Source: Vibrio lentus | Lineage (GTDB): Bacteria; Pseudomonadota; Gammaproteobacteria; Enterobacterales; Vibrionaceae | Assembly (NCBI RefSeq): GCF_002875945.1 | Contig: NZ_MCZK01000149.1 | Coordinates: 33,920-97,919, forward strand | DNA length: 64,000 nt | Direction of reading: 5' to 3' | Shown: piece after piece, positions 34,316 to 42,692 of the stretch | Position numbering within the stretch: the first letter of the stretch is position 1 | Layout: every line of letters begins with the position of its first letter | Notes under the pieces: model-generated | Told to the model about the DNA's origin: nothing | Database searches by the model: none | What the model saw: only the letters and a program-made list of their open reading frames with translations | Translations under genes and position numbers: made by a program

Positions 34316-35686
34316 GTGCATCGTTACAAAGAAGAAGCCTCTAATTTAATCAAACTTGCGACTCCGGTTTTGATCGCATCAGTTGCACAAACCGGAATGG
34401 GTTTTGTTGATACCGTTATGGCCGGTGGCGTAAGTGCTATCGATATGGCGGCGGTTTCGATTGCAGCAAGTATTTGGTTACCATCCATTCTATTTGGTGT
34501 GGGCCTATTAATGGCGCTTGTTCCTGTAGTTGCACAACTGAATGGCTCTGGTCGCCAAGTAAAGATCCCATTTGAGATTCAACAAGGTGCGTTTTTAGCA
34601 CTCGTCATCTCCCTTCCTATCATTGGCGTGCTGTTTCAAACGCAGCTGATACTGGAATGGATGGACATTGAACAGCTCATGGCAGACAAGACAATTGGCT
34701 ATATGAATGCCGTGATGTTTGCTGTTCCTGCATTTTTGCTGTTCCAAACGTTAAGAAGTTTTACGGATGGTATGTCTTTAACCAAGCCGGCAATGGTTAT
34801 CGGTTTTATCGGCTTACTCTTAAACATCCCGCTTAACTGGATGTTTGTATACGGAAAACTAGGCGCACCTGCTCTTGGTGGCGTGGGTTGTGGCGTAGCG
34901 ACGGCAATCGTCTATTGGGTAATGTTCGCGTTATTGTTTGCTTATGTTTTAACATCGAAGCGTTTAGCGAAAATTAATATCTTTGGCACGTTCCATAAAC
35001 CACAGTTAAAAGCGCAAATCCGTTTGTTCAGACTTGGTTTCCCTGTCGCCGCTGCAATCTTTTTTGAAGTAACCCTATTTGCAGTCGTTTCTTTATTAGT
35101 TGCACCGTTAGGCTCACTGATTGTTGCCGCGCACCAAGTCGCGATTAACTTCTCTTCACTCGTATTCATGATCCCAATGAGTATTGGCGCTGCGGTAAGT
35201 ATTCGTGTTGGCCATAAATTGGGTCAAAACAACACAGAAGGCGCAAGAATAGCGACACATGTGGGCATTATTGTTGGATTGGTGACGGCGTTTATGACGG
35301 CCGCGCTAACCGTGTTGTTCAGAGAGCAAGTCTCGTTGCTTTACACTGAAAATACGGCGGTTATTACTGTTGCCATGCAACTGTTGTTGTTCGCTGCGGT
35401 ATATCAATGTACGGATGCAATTCAGGTGATTGCGGCGGGTGCTTTGCGCGGATACAAAGACATGCGTTCAATCTTCAACATTACCTTCGTTGCTTACTGG
35501 CTACTTGGCCTTCCGATCGGTTACGTTTTAGGAATGAAAGATTGGATAGTTGAACCTATGGGCGCACATGGTTTCTGGATTGGTTTCATTGTTGGCCTTA
35601 CGTCAGCAGCCATTATGTTGGGTATGCGTCTGCACTGGATGCACAAACAAGATGATGATGTTCAGCTAGAGTTTAGTTCTCGTTAA
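34316..35686 (+). CDS. norM: MATE family multidrug efflux pump NorM
   Basis: A sodium/proton-coupled exporter of cationic drugs and dyes with twelve membrane helices. The start is a GTG at 34316, 7 nt after TTTGGAG. It gives MHRYKEEASNLIKLATPVLI and 456 residues, the size of V. parahaemolyticus NorM, and places the essential Asp of GFVDTVMAGG at position 32, as in that protein. An upstream in-frame ATG at 34202 would add 38 non-homologous residues. The family features GCGVATAIVYW and FFEVTLFAVVSLL are present. The gene is closed by a hairpin terminator. Confidence 0.95.
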   Translation: MHRYKEEASNLIKLATPVLIASVAQTGMGFVDTVMAGGVSAIDMAAVSIAASIWLPSILFGVGLLMALVPVVAQLNGSGRQVKIPFEIQQGAFLALVISLPIIGVLFQTQLILEWMDIEQLMADKTIGYMNAVMFAVPAFLLFQTLRSFTDGMSLTKPAMVIGFIGLLLNIPLNWMFVYGKLGAPALGGVGCGVATAIVYWVMFALLFAYVLTSKRLAKINIFGTFHKPQLKAQIRLFRLGFPVAAAIFFEVTLFAVVSLLVAPLGSLIVAAHQVAINFSSLVFMIPMSIGAAVSIRVGHKLGQNNTEGARIATHVGIIVGLVTAFMTAALTVLFREQVSLLYTENTAVITVAMQLLLFAAVYQCTDAIQVIAAGALRGYKDMRSIFNITFVAYWLLGLPIGYVLGMKDWIVEPMGAHGFWIGFIVGLTSAAIMLGMRLHWMHKQDDDVQLEFSSR

Positions 35687-35737
35687 TAATTAGCAGCTAA
35701 TTGCTGCTTACGAAGATCCAGTATAAAAATGAACCTC

Positions 35738-35766
35738 AAGAGCTCTGAATGATCAGGGCTCTTTTA
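35738..35766 (+). terminator. Intrinsic terminator after norM
   Basis: AAGAGCTCTGA pairs with TCAGGGCTCTT (one G-T mismatch) around a 4-nt loop, followed by TTTATTT. Confidence 0.85.
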
Positions 35767-35818
35767 TTTCTGTTAACTTCAAGCGCTCTAGTTTGAATAC
35801 AGTTACTGGCCTGATTTA

Positions 35819-36661
35819 TTAATACTCACTCTTTTCTCGAACAAAGCGTGCAAACTTAGGCTTCCCGTTTTGTGTAAAGCCGTTATAGCGGAAGGTAATT
35901 CGACTGCCGATTTCTGGTGGTGCCAACCTCATCTTATCGCTAAACCCACTCCCAATATAAAATTCAACGCCCTCTTCGGTGTGCACCAATATTGAGCCCA
36001 TCATTCCCTTGTACTTCCCGGTTCCTCCCTTGTAACCAATAACGGTCGCTTCAGCGTCATGATGCCTCTTGAGTTTGAGTAAATCATTACTTCTTCCTGC
36101 TTGATAACGACTGGTGATTTTACGAAGCATAATGCCTTCCCCATTCCCTTCATCGATGTTGTCTAACTGCTGGAATAACAACTCTTCACTGGGTATTGGG
36201 AAATGTTCGATGTACCCAATATGCTTTTCATCGATGACACTCGCCCAATGCAGAATGTTGTAATAACGTTTTTGATAATCTCCAGCAGCACCTGGCATAT
36301 CGAAAAGCATAAAGTCGATTTGTCGCCAGGCCGTATCACTCGGCGTATGGTCCAATACGGTTGATTGAACAATATGGAAGTTACCTCGCCCTGCCCATAA
36401 CTCGCCTTCTAGGTGAACTTTAGGCAGTTTTTCGACAAACCATTTAGGGACATAAATCCGATTTCCGTTGCGCGTATATAGATGATCTCCGTCCCACAAC
36501 GCTCTAATGCCGTCCAGTTTTTCGCTTTTCCAATATTGAGAGACATCGATACCTTGTTGATAGGTATTGGCGAGTACCAATTGCTCGGGCGGTAAATAAG
36601 ATGAATGTGCAGGCAGAGCACACGCCCACAATGTTGCTATGGCTAGTTTGGTTAACCTCAT
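35819..36661 (-). CDS. Periplasmic ATP-dependent DNA ligase (Lig E type)
   Basis: A 280-residue minimal DNA ligase with a signal peptide (ends PAHSS), so it acts outside the cytoplasm. The adenylation motif is SEKLDGIRA with nucleophile Lys48. Motif III-like DFMLFDMPG, motif IV GEGIMLR and motif V DLLKLKRH follow, then a small OB domain ending near GKPKFARF. Lig E proteins of Vibrio, Haemophilus and Neisseria are suggested to repair DNA taken up or released outside the cell. It is divergent from the syp locus, next to a biofilm operon, where extracellular DNA may be relevant. Confidence 0.92.
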   Translation of the reverse strand: MRLTKLAIATLWACALPAHSSYLPPEQLVLANTYQQGIDVSQYWKSEKLDGIRALWDGDHLYTRNGNRIYVPKWFVEKLPKVHLEGELWAGRGNFHIVQSTVLDHTPSDTAWRQIDFMLFDMPGAAGDYQKRYYNILHWASVIDEKHIGYIEHFPIPSEELLFQQLDNIDEGNGEGIMLRKITSRYQAGRSNDLLKLKRHHDAEATVIGYKGGTGKYKGMMGSILVHTEEGVEFYIGSGFSDKMRLAPPEIGSRITFRYNGFTQNGKPKFARFVREKSEY

Positions 36662-36821
36662 TGTTCACTCCGTATTTTTCACTCCTTTCATCCTATGTGT
36701 TCAACAAAGTTGATATCAGGAATTAAATAAACGATGCGATCCAAACGTCAACATTATTCAACTCCTAATTTCATTCACCAAATTAATACCTAGTAGCTCT
36801 CAAAAATTCACTCATTATTCG

Positions 36822-36857
36822 TTCTCATATTGAGAAGTCCTATTTCTCAATATGACA
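36822..36857 (+). promoter_or_regulatory. Two SypG-box-like elements upstream of sypA
   Basis: TTCTCATATTGAGAA (36822-36836, a full palindrome) and TTCTCAATATGACA (36844-36857) both fit TTCTCA-N3-TG, the core I recall for the V. fischeri SypG enhancer. They lie about 58-80 bp upstream of the sigma-54 -24 element and 22 bp apart, two helical turns. Confidence 0.75.
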
Positions 36858-36905
36858 TCCAAACCGTGCCTGCATCTAACTCGTTGAAAATAAACAATAT
36901 AAAAG

Positions 36906-36922
36906 TTGGCACATTCAGTGCA
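36906..36922 (+). promoter_or_regulatory. Sigma-54 promoter of sypABCD
   Basis: TTGGCAC-ATTCA-GTGCA matches TGGCAC-N5-TTGCA with one mismatch. GG and GC are 10 nt apart. It is 34 bp before the sypA ATG. Confidence 0.85.
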
Positions 36923-36955
36923 ATCGTAAATTCATACATTAAAGGAGATAAGACT

Positions 36956-37285
36956 ATGGAATTACGCAAAATTGACTTAAACACAACGACACTGACTCTT
37001 TCTATTTTTGGTGATTTAGACGCAGCAGGTAGCCGCGACGCACAGACCGATATTGATGATGTAATTTCAAATGACGGCCACCAAGAAATTGAAGTTGATT
37101 TCAGCGAAGTTCAGTTTCTTGATTCATCAGGCGTGGGTGCAATTGTCTACATGTTTAAGCGATTAACTGAACGCGAACGAAATATGCGCTTAGAAAATGT
37201 ATCTGGTCAGCCTTTAGAAATCATGAAGCTTCTACGCATTGGTCACGCTATCCCTGTGAATTCAAAAAATCCTACCAATTCATGA
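36956..37285 (+). CDS. sypA: SypA-like STAS anti-sigma factor antagonist
   Basis: A 109-residue single-domain STAS protein. The ATG at 36956 follows AAGGAGATA. The phosphorylation loop VQFLDSSGVGAIVYMF carries Ser57-Ser58; in the family one of these is the site switched by a kinase/phosphatase partner. In V. fischeri, SypA promotes biofilm when unphosphorylated, and SypE (kinase plus phosphatase) sets that state. Here SypA heads sypBCD, but no SypE gene is found in the locus. The frame could be read from 36830, but that region contains the promoter, so the short form is right. Confidence 0.9.
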   Translation: MELRKIDLNTTTLTLSIFGDLDAAGSRDAQTDIDDVISNDGHQEIEVDFSEVQFLDSSGVGAIVYMFKRLTERERNMRLENVSGQPLEIMKLLRIGHAIPVNSKNPTNS

Positions 37286-37347
37286 GGATCCACTAAGCTA
37301 GAAGTAACTAAAAATAATAATAAAAAGAAAAAACAAAGGACGTTGGC

Positions 37348-38181
37348 ATGAAAAAACTTAAAAACTACATAGCCCTTTCTCTGTCTGTCCTAGTTCTGGG
37401 TTGCACAAGTTACCCAGAACAAGGCTCCGGCGGTTTAGCAGAAAGCTATGATTCACTCAATTATCAAAATTCTGACTTCTCTCCTGTCATGCCAGACGAG
37501 CCTCTTGGTCCTGAACATGGACTACGTTTTGATTGGCAACTGGCAAAACTGCATTTAGATGCGTTGATCCAAGAAGGTGCGCGTTGGTGCTTCCCTGCCG
37601 CTGTTGTTCAAGCCATTCAAAAACAAAACCGAATCGCACGAGAGCTCCAAGGTGGTCTTCTGTTAGATGCAGCCAACGACCTTGTTATCCAAAGAAAACG
37701 TCTTAACGAACTTGAGGTTCAACTCGACTATGTGACTTCTCAAGCGCGTTGTGAACCACCTAAAAACGAAAACCAATTCCGCATGCAGTTATCCGTGATT
37801 CAACAACTGTATGAATTGCTCAATGTTGACAACCAATTCGCGCAAAATTCTACCGAAGTGAATCCAAAGTACATGGGTAAACTGGCTGAAGCGTCTTACA
37901 TTTTGAAAGAAAACAAATCTTTAGACCTTATTGTTACAGGACACGCAGATGCGACAGGTTCTGAAGAGTACAACGACAAACTAGCACTAGGACGAGCAAA
38001 ACAAGTCGAACGCTACCTGACTATCTTTGGCCTCAGTCCACAACGAATTAAAGCGGTGTCTGTCGGTGAAACCGTGCCACTTTTTGAAGGTGAATCTGAC
38101 GGAACCCTGCTGACCAACCGTCGAGTGAGCATTGAAGTTATCTCGCCTGAGAACGCAGCGAAGATGGGAGGTGCACTATGA
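37348..38181 (+). CDS. sypB: SypB-like OmpA-domain lipoprotein
   Basis: A 277-residue lipoprotein (lipobox LVLGC, Cys19). After a helical middle (about 60-135) comes a C-terminal OmpA domain (about 165-275) with DLIVTGHADATGSEEYND, ALGRAKQVERYL and TNRRVSIEV, the residues that grip peptidoglycan. It would link the outer membrane to the cell wall near the export pore. AAAGGA precedes the ATG, 62 bp after sypA. Its stop overlaps the sypC start (ATGA), so the two are coupled. Confidence 0.9.
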   Translation: MKKLKNYIALSLSVLVLGCTSYPEQGSGGLAESYDSLNYQNSDFSPVMPDEPLGPEHGLRFDWQLAKLHLDALIQEGARWCFPAAVVQAIQKQNRIARELQGGLLLDAANDLVIQRKRLNELEVQLDYVTSQARCEPPKNENQFRMQLSVIQQLYELLNVDNQFAQNSTEVNPKYMGKLAEASYILKENKSLDLIVTGHADATGSEEYNDKLALGRAKQVERYLTIFGLSPQRIKAVSVGETVPLFEGESDGTLLTNRRVSIEVISPENAAKMGGAL

Positions 38182-40277
38182 AATCACTAATCACTTTATT
38201 CATCACATTTGCATTGTGCTTCGCGAGTTTCGTTCAAGCTAATGATGAGTTTTCTGATGCGGTACAAGTCGGCGACCTTATCCAAGTTAACGTTCCTGGC
38301 GAAAGCACGCTAAATACGGGTTTCCAAGTTGATAAACGTGGGCGAATTACCCTTCCTGAAGTCGGAGCGGTATTCGTGGCAGGTTACAACAATGAGCAAC
38401 TAAACAAAGTCGTTCTGGAGTCTTTGGCTTCGGCTTACAAAGACTTATCAAACGCATCCGTCTATGTGAAAGAGCAGCAAATCATCATCTCGGTACAAGG
38501 TTACGTGAAAGAACCGGGCGAATATACGTTGGCGCTCGGCTCGAGTGTTCAAATGGCACTTTACGCAGCGGGTGGTTTACGCTCAGGTGCACAGTTAGAC
38601 AAGCTGATCCTAAAACGTGGTTCTGATAAGAAAGAGTTCAACTACAAACGCTTTCTAGACTCTGGGGATGAAGCTAACCTTCCGACACTGCAATCACTTG
38701 ATTCGCTGTTCGTTCCCGCTTCTCCGCTGGTTGGTAATATTGAACAAGAGTTTGATCCAGCCAAGCTTGCTAACTCTGGTGACAGTGCCGACTCTCGTAA
38801 CGCGATTAAGGTATTTGGCGAAGTAAACGCGCCGGGGTCATTCACGTACAAAGAAAACACTGACCTCGTTGATGTATTAATGCGTTCTGGCGGTGTAACT
38901 CGCTATGCCAGTGTCGAGCAAATCCGCGTTATCTCTAATAACACACCTACTCTATTCAATCTTAAACGCTACCTAGACTCCGGTGATGAAAGCTTATTGC
39001 CTGTTCTTCGTCCCGGCTCAACCATTTTTGTACCGAAGCAAGAAGAAGAGATTAAGTCTGGTGCCAATATGGTTTACGTGATGGGTGAAGTTGCTGCTCC
39101 CGGCGCTTTTGAAGGCAAAAGAGATGCGACCTTCATGGATATCCTTGCGAATGCTGGCGGTCCGACTCGATTTGCAGAATCACGTCAAATACGTGTGATC
39201 AAAGCCGATGGCAGAGTGATTAAATTCGATTTAGCGGCTTACACAGAAGGCCTACCTAACTCTAACCCACCGAGTATTAAAGCCGGTGACGCGATTTTCG
39301 TTCCAGAGAAAACCGACATGAACGAGAAGTCTTGGTTGAAGATAGCACCAGACAGAGCGGTGAATGTCATTGGTGAAGTGAACCGACCTGGACGTATTGA
39401 ATGGTCAGACGAAATGAACTTCATGGGATTATTAGCTCACGTTGGCGGCCCGACATTACGAGCGGATACGTCAAAAATTGAAGTCGTGACGGGTAGAAAG
39501 ATGGTTGTGTTTAATCTTGATGACTTCATTCGAAATGGTGCGCCACGCGATCAACTTCCATACATTCGCGCGGGTTCTATCGTGCGTGTTCACGATTTAC
39601 CACAAGATCCTTCAGACAACAAATCACAATGGGTTCGTCAAAGCTCAGACGCATCAATCTATATCTTCGGACAAGTGAATGCACCCGGTCGTTACCGCTT
39701 CACTAAAGACATGCATTTCTTAGACATACTGTCAGCGGCTGATGGTCCAACTAAAGATGCCGACATACACAATGTTCGTGTCACACACCGCGACAAAACT
39801 TACTCTAAAGTAAGCAAACTGAACCTATCACTGTACTTTGAAACAGGTGATGAATCATTACTGCCAAACGTAACCACTGGCGACACCATTTACATCCCAG
39901 AGAAAGGTAAGAACTGGTTAGATACACCTAAAGAAGAAACCGTTCGAGTGCTTGGGGCTATCAACAATCCGGGTCGTTATGTGTTTAACGACAACATGAC
40001 CATCTTAGATATCTTGGCGGAAGCGGCAGGCCCTACTGATAACGCTTACGTAGAGAAAATCACCATCGTGAACATGTCTTGCTGCCAAGGCCAAGCGCGT
40101 ACCTTCGACCTTGTTGAGTTCAGTAAAACGGCGAACATTTACAACCTTCCGGTATTGCGTGCAGGTGATACGATTTACATTCCTGACCGTCGTGAAAGCT
40201 TTATCGAAAAAGCACGTGTTGGCTTGGATGACATCCTGCGTATTACGACCACTATCGTTTTAATAGGAGCGCTATAA
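38178..40277 (+). CDS. sypC: SypC-like polysaccharide export protein, six SLBB repeats
   Basis: A 699-residue outer-membrane export component of the Wza class. It has a signal peptide without a lipobox (ends VQANDE) and a polysaccharide export domain (about 30-110: VGDLIQVNVPGES, DKRGRITLPEVG). Six SLBB-like repeats follow, each beginning with a variant of VxGxVxxPGxY (for example VFGEVNAPGSF, VMGEVAAPGAF, VIGEVNRPGRI, IFGQVNAPGRY, VLGAINNPGRY) and ending IFVPxK or IYIPxK. A hydrophobic C-terminal segment (LRITTTIVLIGAL) may be the pore helix. Wza has fewer repeats, so a long periplasmic tube is implied. It overlaps sypB and sypD by a few bases. Confidence 0.9.
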   Translation: MKSLITLFITFALCFASFVQANDEFSDAVQVGDLIQVNVPGESTLNTGFQVDKRGRITLPEVGAVFVAGYNNEQLNKVVLESLASAYKDLSNASVYVKEQQIIISVQGYVKEPGEYTLALGSSVQMALYAAGGLRSGAQLDKLILKRGSDKKEFNYKRFLDSGDEANLPTLQSLDSLFVPASPLVGNIEQEFDPAKLANSGDSADSRNAIKVFGEVNAPGSFTYKENTDLVDVLMRSGGVTRYASVEQIRVISNNTPTLFNLKRYLDSGDESLLPVLRPGSTIFVPKQEEEIKSGANMVYVMGEVAAPGAFEGKRDATFMDILANAGGPTRFAESRQIRVIKADGRVIKFDLAAYTEGLPNSNPPSIKAGDAIFVPEKTDMNEKSWLKIAPDRAVNVIGEVNRPGRIEWSDEMNFMGLLAHVGGPTLRADTSKIEVVTGRKMVVFNLDDFIRNGAPRDQLPYIRAGSIVRVHDLPQDPSDNKSQWVRQSSDASIYIFGQVNAPGRYRFTKDMHFLDILSAADGPTKDADIHNVRVTHRDKTYSKVSKLNLSLYFETGDESLLPNVTTGDTIYIPEKGKNWLDTPKEETVRVLGAINNPGRYVFNDNMTILDILAEAAGPTDNAYVEKITIVNMSCCQGQARTFDLVEFSKTANIYNLPVLRAGDTIYIPDRRESFIEKARVGLDDILRITTTIVLIGAL

Positions 40278-40966
40278 TGACTATTTCAGCAACGCATGCC
40301 GAAGTTGAACAACTGTACTTAGCTTCTGAACTGAATGGACAACGCTCTATTTGTGTTACCGCCTGTCATTCAGGTGACGGCGTAACATCTATCGCAACGG
40401 CATTGGCAGAGCGTTTCCTATTGGCGGGTCACTCTACGCTGTATGTTGACCTCAATTTGTTCAACTCTGCTTTTAAGAACTTGCACATGCTTGAAGAGGA
40501 TCAATCCGGTCAACTTATTGAGCACGTTGAATCTCATCGTATGTTTATTGGCGTCCCTGCTCCACAAGTTGCATCAACTCAACTCGCTTATAAAGATCCT
40601 GCGACACTGAAAAAAGCGGTGGCTCAATGGTTAGGAAAATATGACCGCGTGATCATTGATACGTCACCACTACTTAATATCAACAAGGGGAACATTCCTG
40701 CTCAATCAGTTGCCAGTGCTTGTGACTGTGCACTACTTGTTGTCGCCTATGGTGAAACGTCGACTCATCATCTAGAGCAAGCGAAGAAACTTCTCGATGC
40801 TCAAAGCATTTCGTTGATGGGTTGCGTGATGAACATGAAGAACAATCCAAGCTTTGCTCAAGAACTGGTTCGACAGGTCAACCGAATGAGATTTCTTCCT
40901 TCTAAGCTCCGTGACCGCTTGGCGAATAAGCTATATCAAAATGAGTTTTTGAACCTACCAATGTAA
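40277..40966 (+). CDS. sypD: SypD-like cytoplasmic BY-kinase-type ATPase
   Basis: A 229-residue protein of the CpsD/Wzc kinase fold, the partner expected for the chain-length protein SypO. Walker A' (TLYVDLNLFN) and Walker B (DRVIIDTSPLL) are present. The Walker A loop reads SGDGVTS, so the invariant Lys is Val36. No C-terminal tyrosine cluster is seen; the tail ends NEFLNLPM. ATP binding or autophosphorylation may therefore be weak or lost. The start overlaps the sypC stop by 1 bp. It is the last gene before the ABC importer block and no clear terminator follows. Confidence 0.82.
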   Translation: MTISATHAEVEQLYLASELNGQRSICVTACHSGDGVTSIATALAERFLLAGHSTLYVDLNLFNSAFKNLHMLEEDQSGQLIEHVESHRMFIGVPAPQVASTQLAYKDPATLKKAVAQWLGKYDRVIIDTSPLLNINKGNIPAQSVASACDCALLVVAYGETSTHHLEQAKKLLDAQSISLMGCVMNMKNNPSFAQELVRQVNRMRFLPSKLRDRLANKLYQNEFLNLPM

Positions 40967-41508
40967 TTTTTCGGCGTTGATTTTCGGCTGTCACTCAAAA
41001 CCTGACGGCCACCTACCCAACTAGGGTCAGAGCTGATTCACTTCAAACCAAATTTGGTGTTTTTGGCGAAATTATTGTCAAAAATACGATTTTAAAAACC
41101 ATTCAACGCATTTCACACATCACGAACATGGACTTACCACCTTTAAAACCACTCAAAGATCAACAGCCCTACGCCTAACTTTAGCGGTAATGTGACACAG
41201 ACGGTTAAAGCACCATGCAAATCGCATCAAAGATGGAATTCGTACGAATATTCCCTAAAATTATAAATAGAGGTGGTTTTTGACGAATTTGTAATAGTTT
41301 GACAAAGTTATCCGATGGCTGTGAAACACAGTGGATAAATCAAGCAAATCACACTTTATGCTTTGTTGGTTTATCTATTCATATTCCCGCCATCCCTCCT
41401 TCTGCTCAAATGGTTCAAATACACGGAAAGGATCACCATCGAGCAATTTAGTTAGTCAACAGACCTTGATTAGCTTGGTTGTATTATTAAAGAGAAAGGA
41501 AACTCAAT
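40967..41508. other. Intergenic region sypD / betaine importer
   Basis: About 540 bp with no coding signal. It holds the 12-bp palindrome at 41047 and a TTGACA at 41299-41304 without a good -10 partner. It presumably contains the promoter of the ABC importer. A ribosome binding site (AAGGAAA) precedes the ATG at 41509. Confidence 0.4.
41047..41058. promoter_or_regulatory. Palindrome ACCAAATTTGGT
   Basis: A perfect 12-bp palindrome followed by a T-rich run (GTTTTT). Its half ACCAAATT recurs as AATTTGGT-ACCAAATT at 45116, beyond the ABC importer. It could be an operator or the remnant of a sypD terminator. Confidence 0.35.
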
Positions 41509-42501
41509 ATGAAATACAAGTTAAGCTCCGTATTTTTGTTAGTTGCAGCAGCCAGTGGTCATGCTAACGCTGGTGAATGTGGCAGCGTAACAATCGCAGA
41601 TATGAACTGGAACTCTGCAACTTTAATCGCCAACATTGACCAATTCATCCTAGAACACGGTTATGGTTGTGATGCCGAACTCATCCCTGGTGACACAATG
41701 CCAACTGGCACGTCGATGATTGAAAAAGGCCAACCAGATGTTGCACCAGAACTATGGAGTAACAGCCTCAAAGACGCACTCGATAAAGGTGTCGAAGAGA
41801 AACGTCTTCGTTACGCAGGTAAAGCCCTCGTAAGCGGTGGTGAAGAAGGTTTTTGGGTTCCGGCTTATTTGGTTAAGCAATACCCAGAAATGGCAACCAT
41901 TGAAGGCGTCCGCAAAAACGCTAGCTTGTTTAAACACCCAGAAGACCCAGATACATCTGCATTTTATAGCTGTCCAGCAGGTTGGAACTGTCAAATCAGT
42001 GCCGGTAACTTGTTTGAAGCTCTTGACCTAGAAGAGAGTGGTTTCACCATTGTGGACCCAGGCTCGAGTGCCGGCTTATCTGGATCTATCGCGAAAGCTT
42101 ATGAACGTGAAGAAGCTTGGTTTGGTTATTACTGGGCACCAACCGCGGTGCTAGGTAAATACGATATGGTCAAAGTTGACTTTGGTAGTGGCGTCAATGA
42201 ACAGGAGTTTTTGAACTGCACCACTAAGGAAGACTGTGATTCCCCTAAAGCAACCATGTACCCGCCTTCACCCGTTCACACCGTCACGACAGAAGACTTC
42301 GCCTCAAGAGCACCAGAGGCTTACGACTACTTCACTAAACGTGGTTTCACCAACGACAAAATGAACTCACTTCTTGCTTGGATGGAAGACAACCAAGCGG
42401 ACGGAGAAGAAGCGAGTATCCATTTCTTGAGTGAATTCCCAGAAATCTGGCACCCTTGGGTATCTCAAGAAGTCGCGAAAAAAGTAGAAGCTGAGCTGTA
42501 A
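41509..42501 (+). CDS. Glycine betaine/proline ABC transporter substrate-binding protein (OpuAC/ProX type)
   Basis: A 330-residue periplasmic binding protein with a signal peptide ending ANAGEC. The OpuAC fold shows in GSVTIADMNWNSATLIANID and LILEHGYG-like spacing, in YYWAPTAVLGKYD and in HFLSEFPEIWHPWV, with Trp and Tyr residues suited to a quaternary ammonium cage. Four Cys (SCPAGWNC, LNCTTKEDC) may form disulfides. It leads an importer operon placed where sypE lies in V. fischeri. Betaine, choline or carnitine are likely ligands; the choice cannot be made by eye. Confidence 0.88.
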   Translation: MKYKLSSVFLLVAAASGHANAGECGSVTIADMNWNSATLIANIDQFILEHGYGCDAELIPGDTMPTGTSMIEKGQPDVAPELWSNSLKDALDKGVEEKRLRYAGKALVSGGEEGFWVPAYLVKQYPEMATIEGVRKNASLFKHPEDPDTSAFYSCPAGWNCQISAGNLFEALDLEESGFTIVDPGSSAGLSGSIAKAYEREEAWFGYYWAPTAVLGKYDMVKVDFGSGVNEQEFLNCTTKEDCDSPKATMYPPSPVHTVTTEDFASRAPEAYDYFTKRGFTNDKMNSLLAWMEDNQADGEEASIHFLSEFPEIWHPWVSQEVAKKVEAEL

Positions 42502-42581
42502 TCGCTCTTGCTAAATAGATGAAAATAATAGGAATAAATAACGTCGCTATACTTGATGTTATTCAATATTCGGAGTCTTAA

Positions 42582-42622
42582 GTTTCAGTCACGATGATGT
42601 TAAGCGTCATCGCGACTGAAAC
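42582..42622 (+). promoter_or_regulatory. Large hairpin between binding-protein and permease genes
   Basis: GTTTCAGTC-A-CGATGA pairs with TCATCG-C-GACTGAAAC, 15 pairs with one mismatch and a 9-nt loop. No T-tract follows, so it is more likely an mRNA-stabilising or processing element that keeps the binding protein in excess than a terminator. Confidence 0.7.
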
Positions 42623-42692
42623 CGTTTATCTCGCTCGTTATTCAACAGCGACTTAAGACGAACTGAAAGACGCCGAACTATAAGGATATAAA

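Noticed and set aside
34316..35686. NorM as the missing syp flippase
   Set aside because: It is in the same superfamily as Wzx proteins, but sequence, length and the ribE-norM arrangement identify it as the drug exporter.
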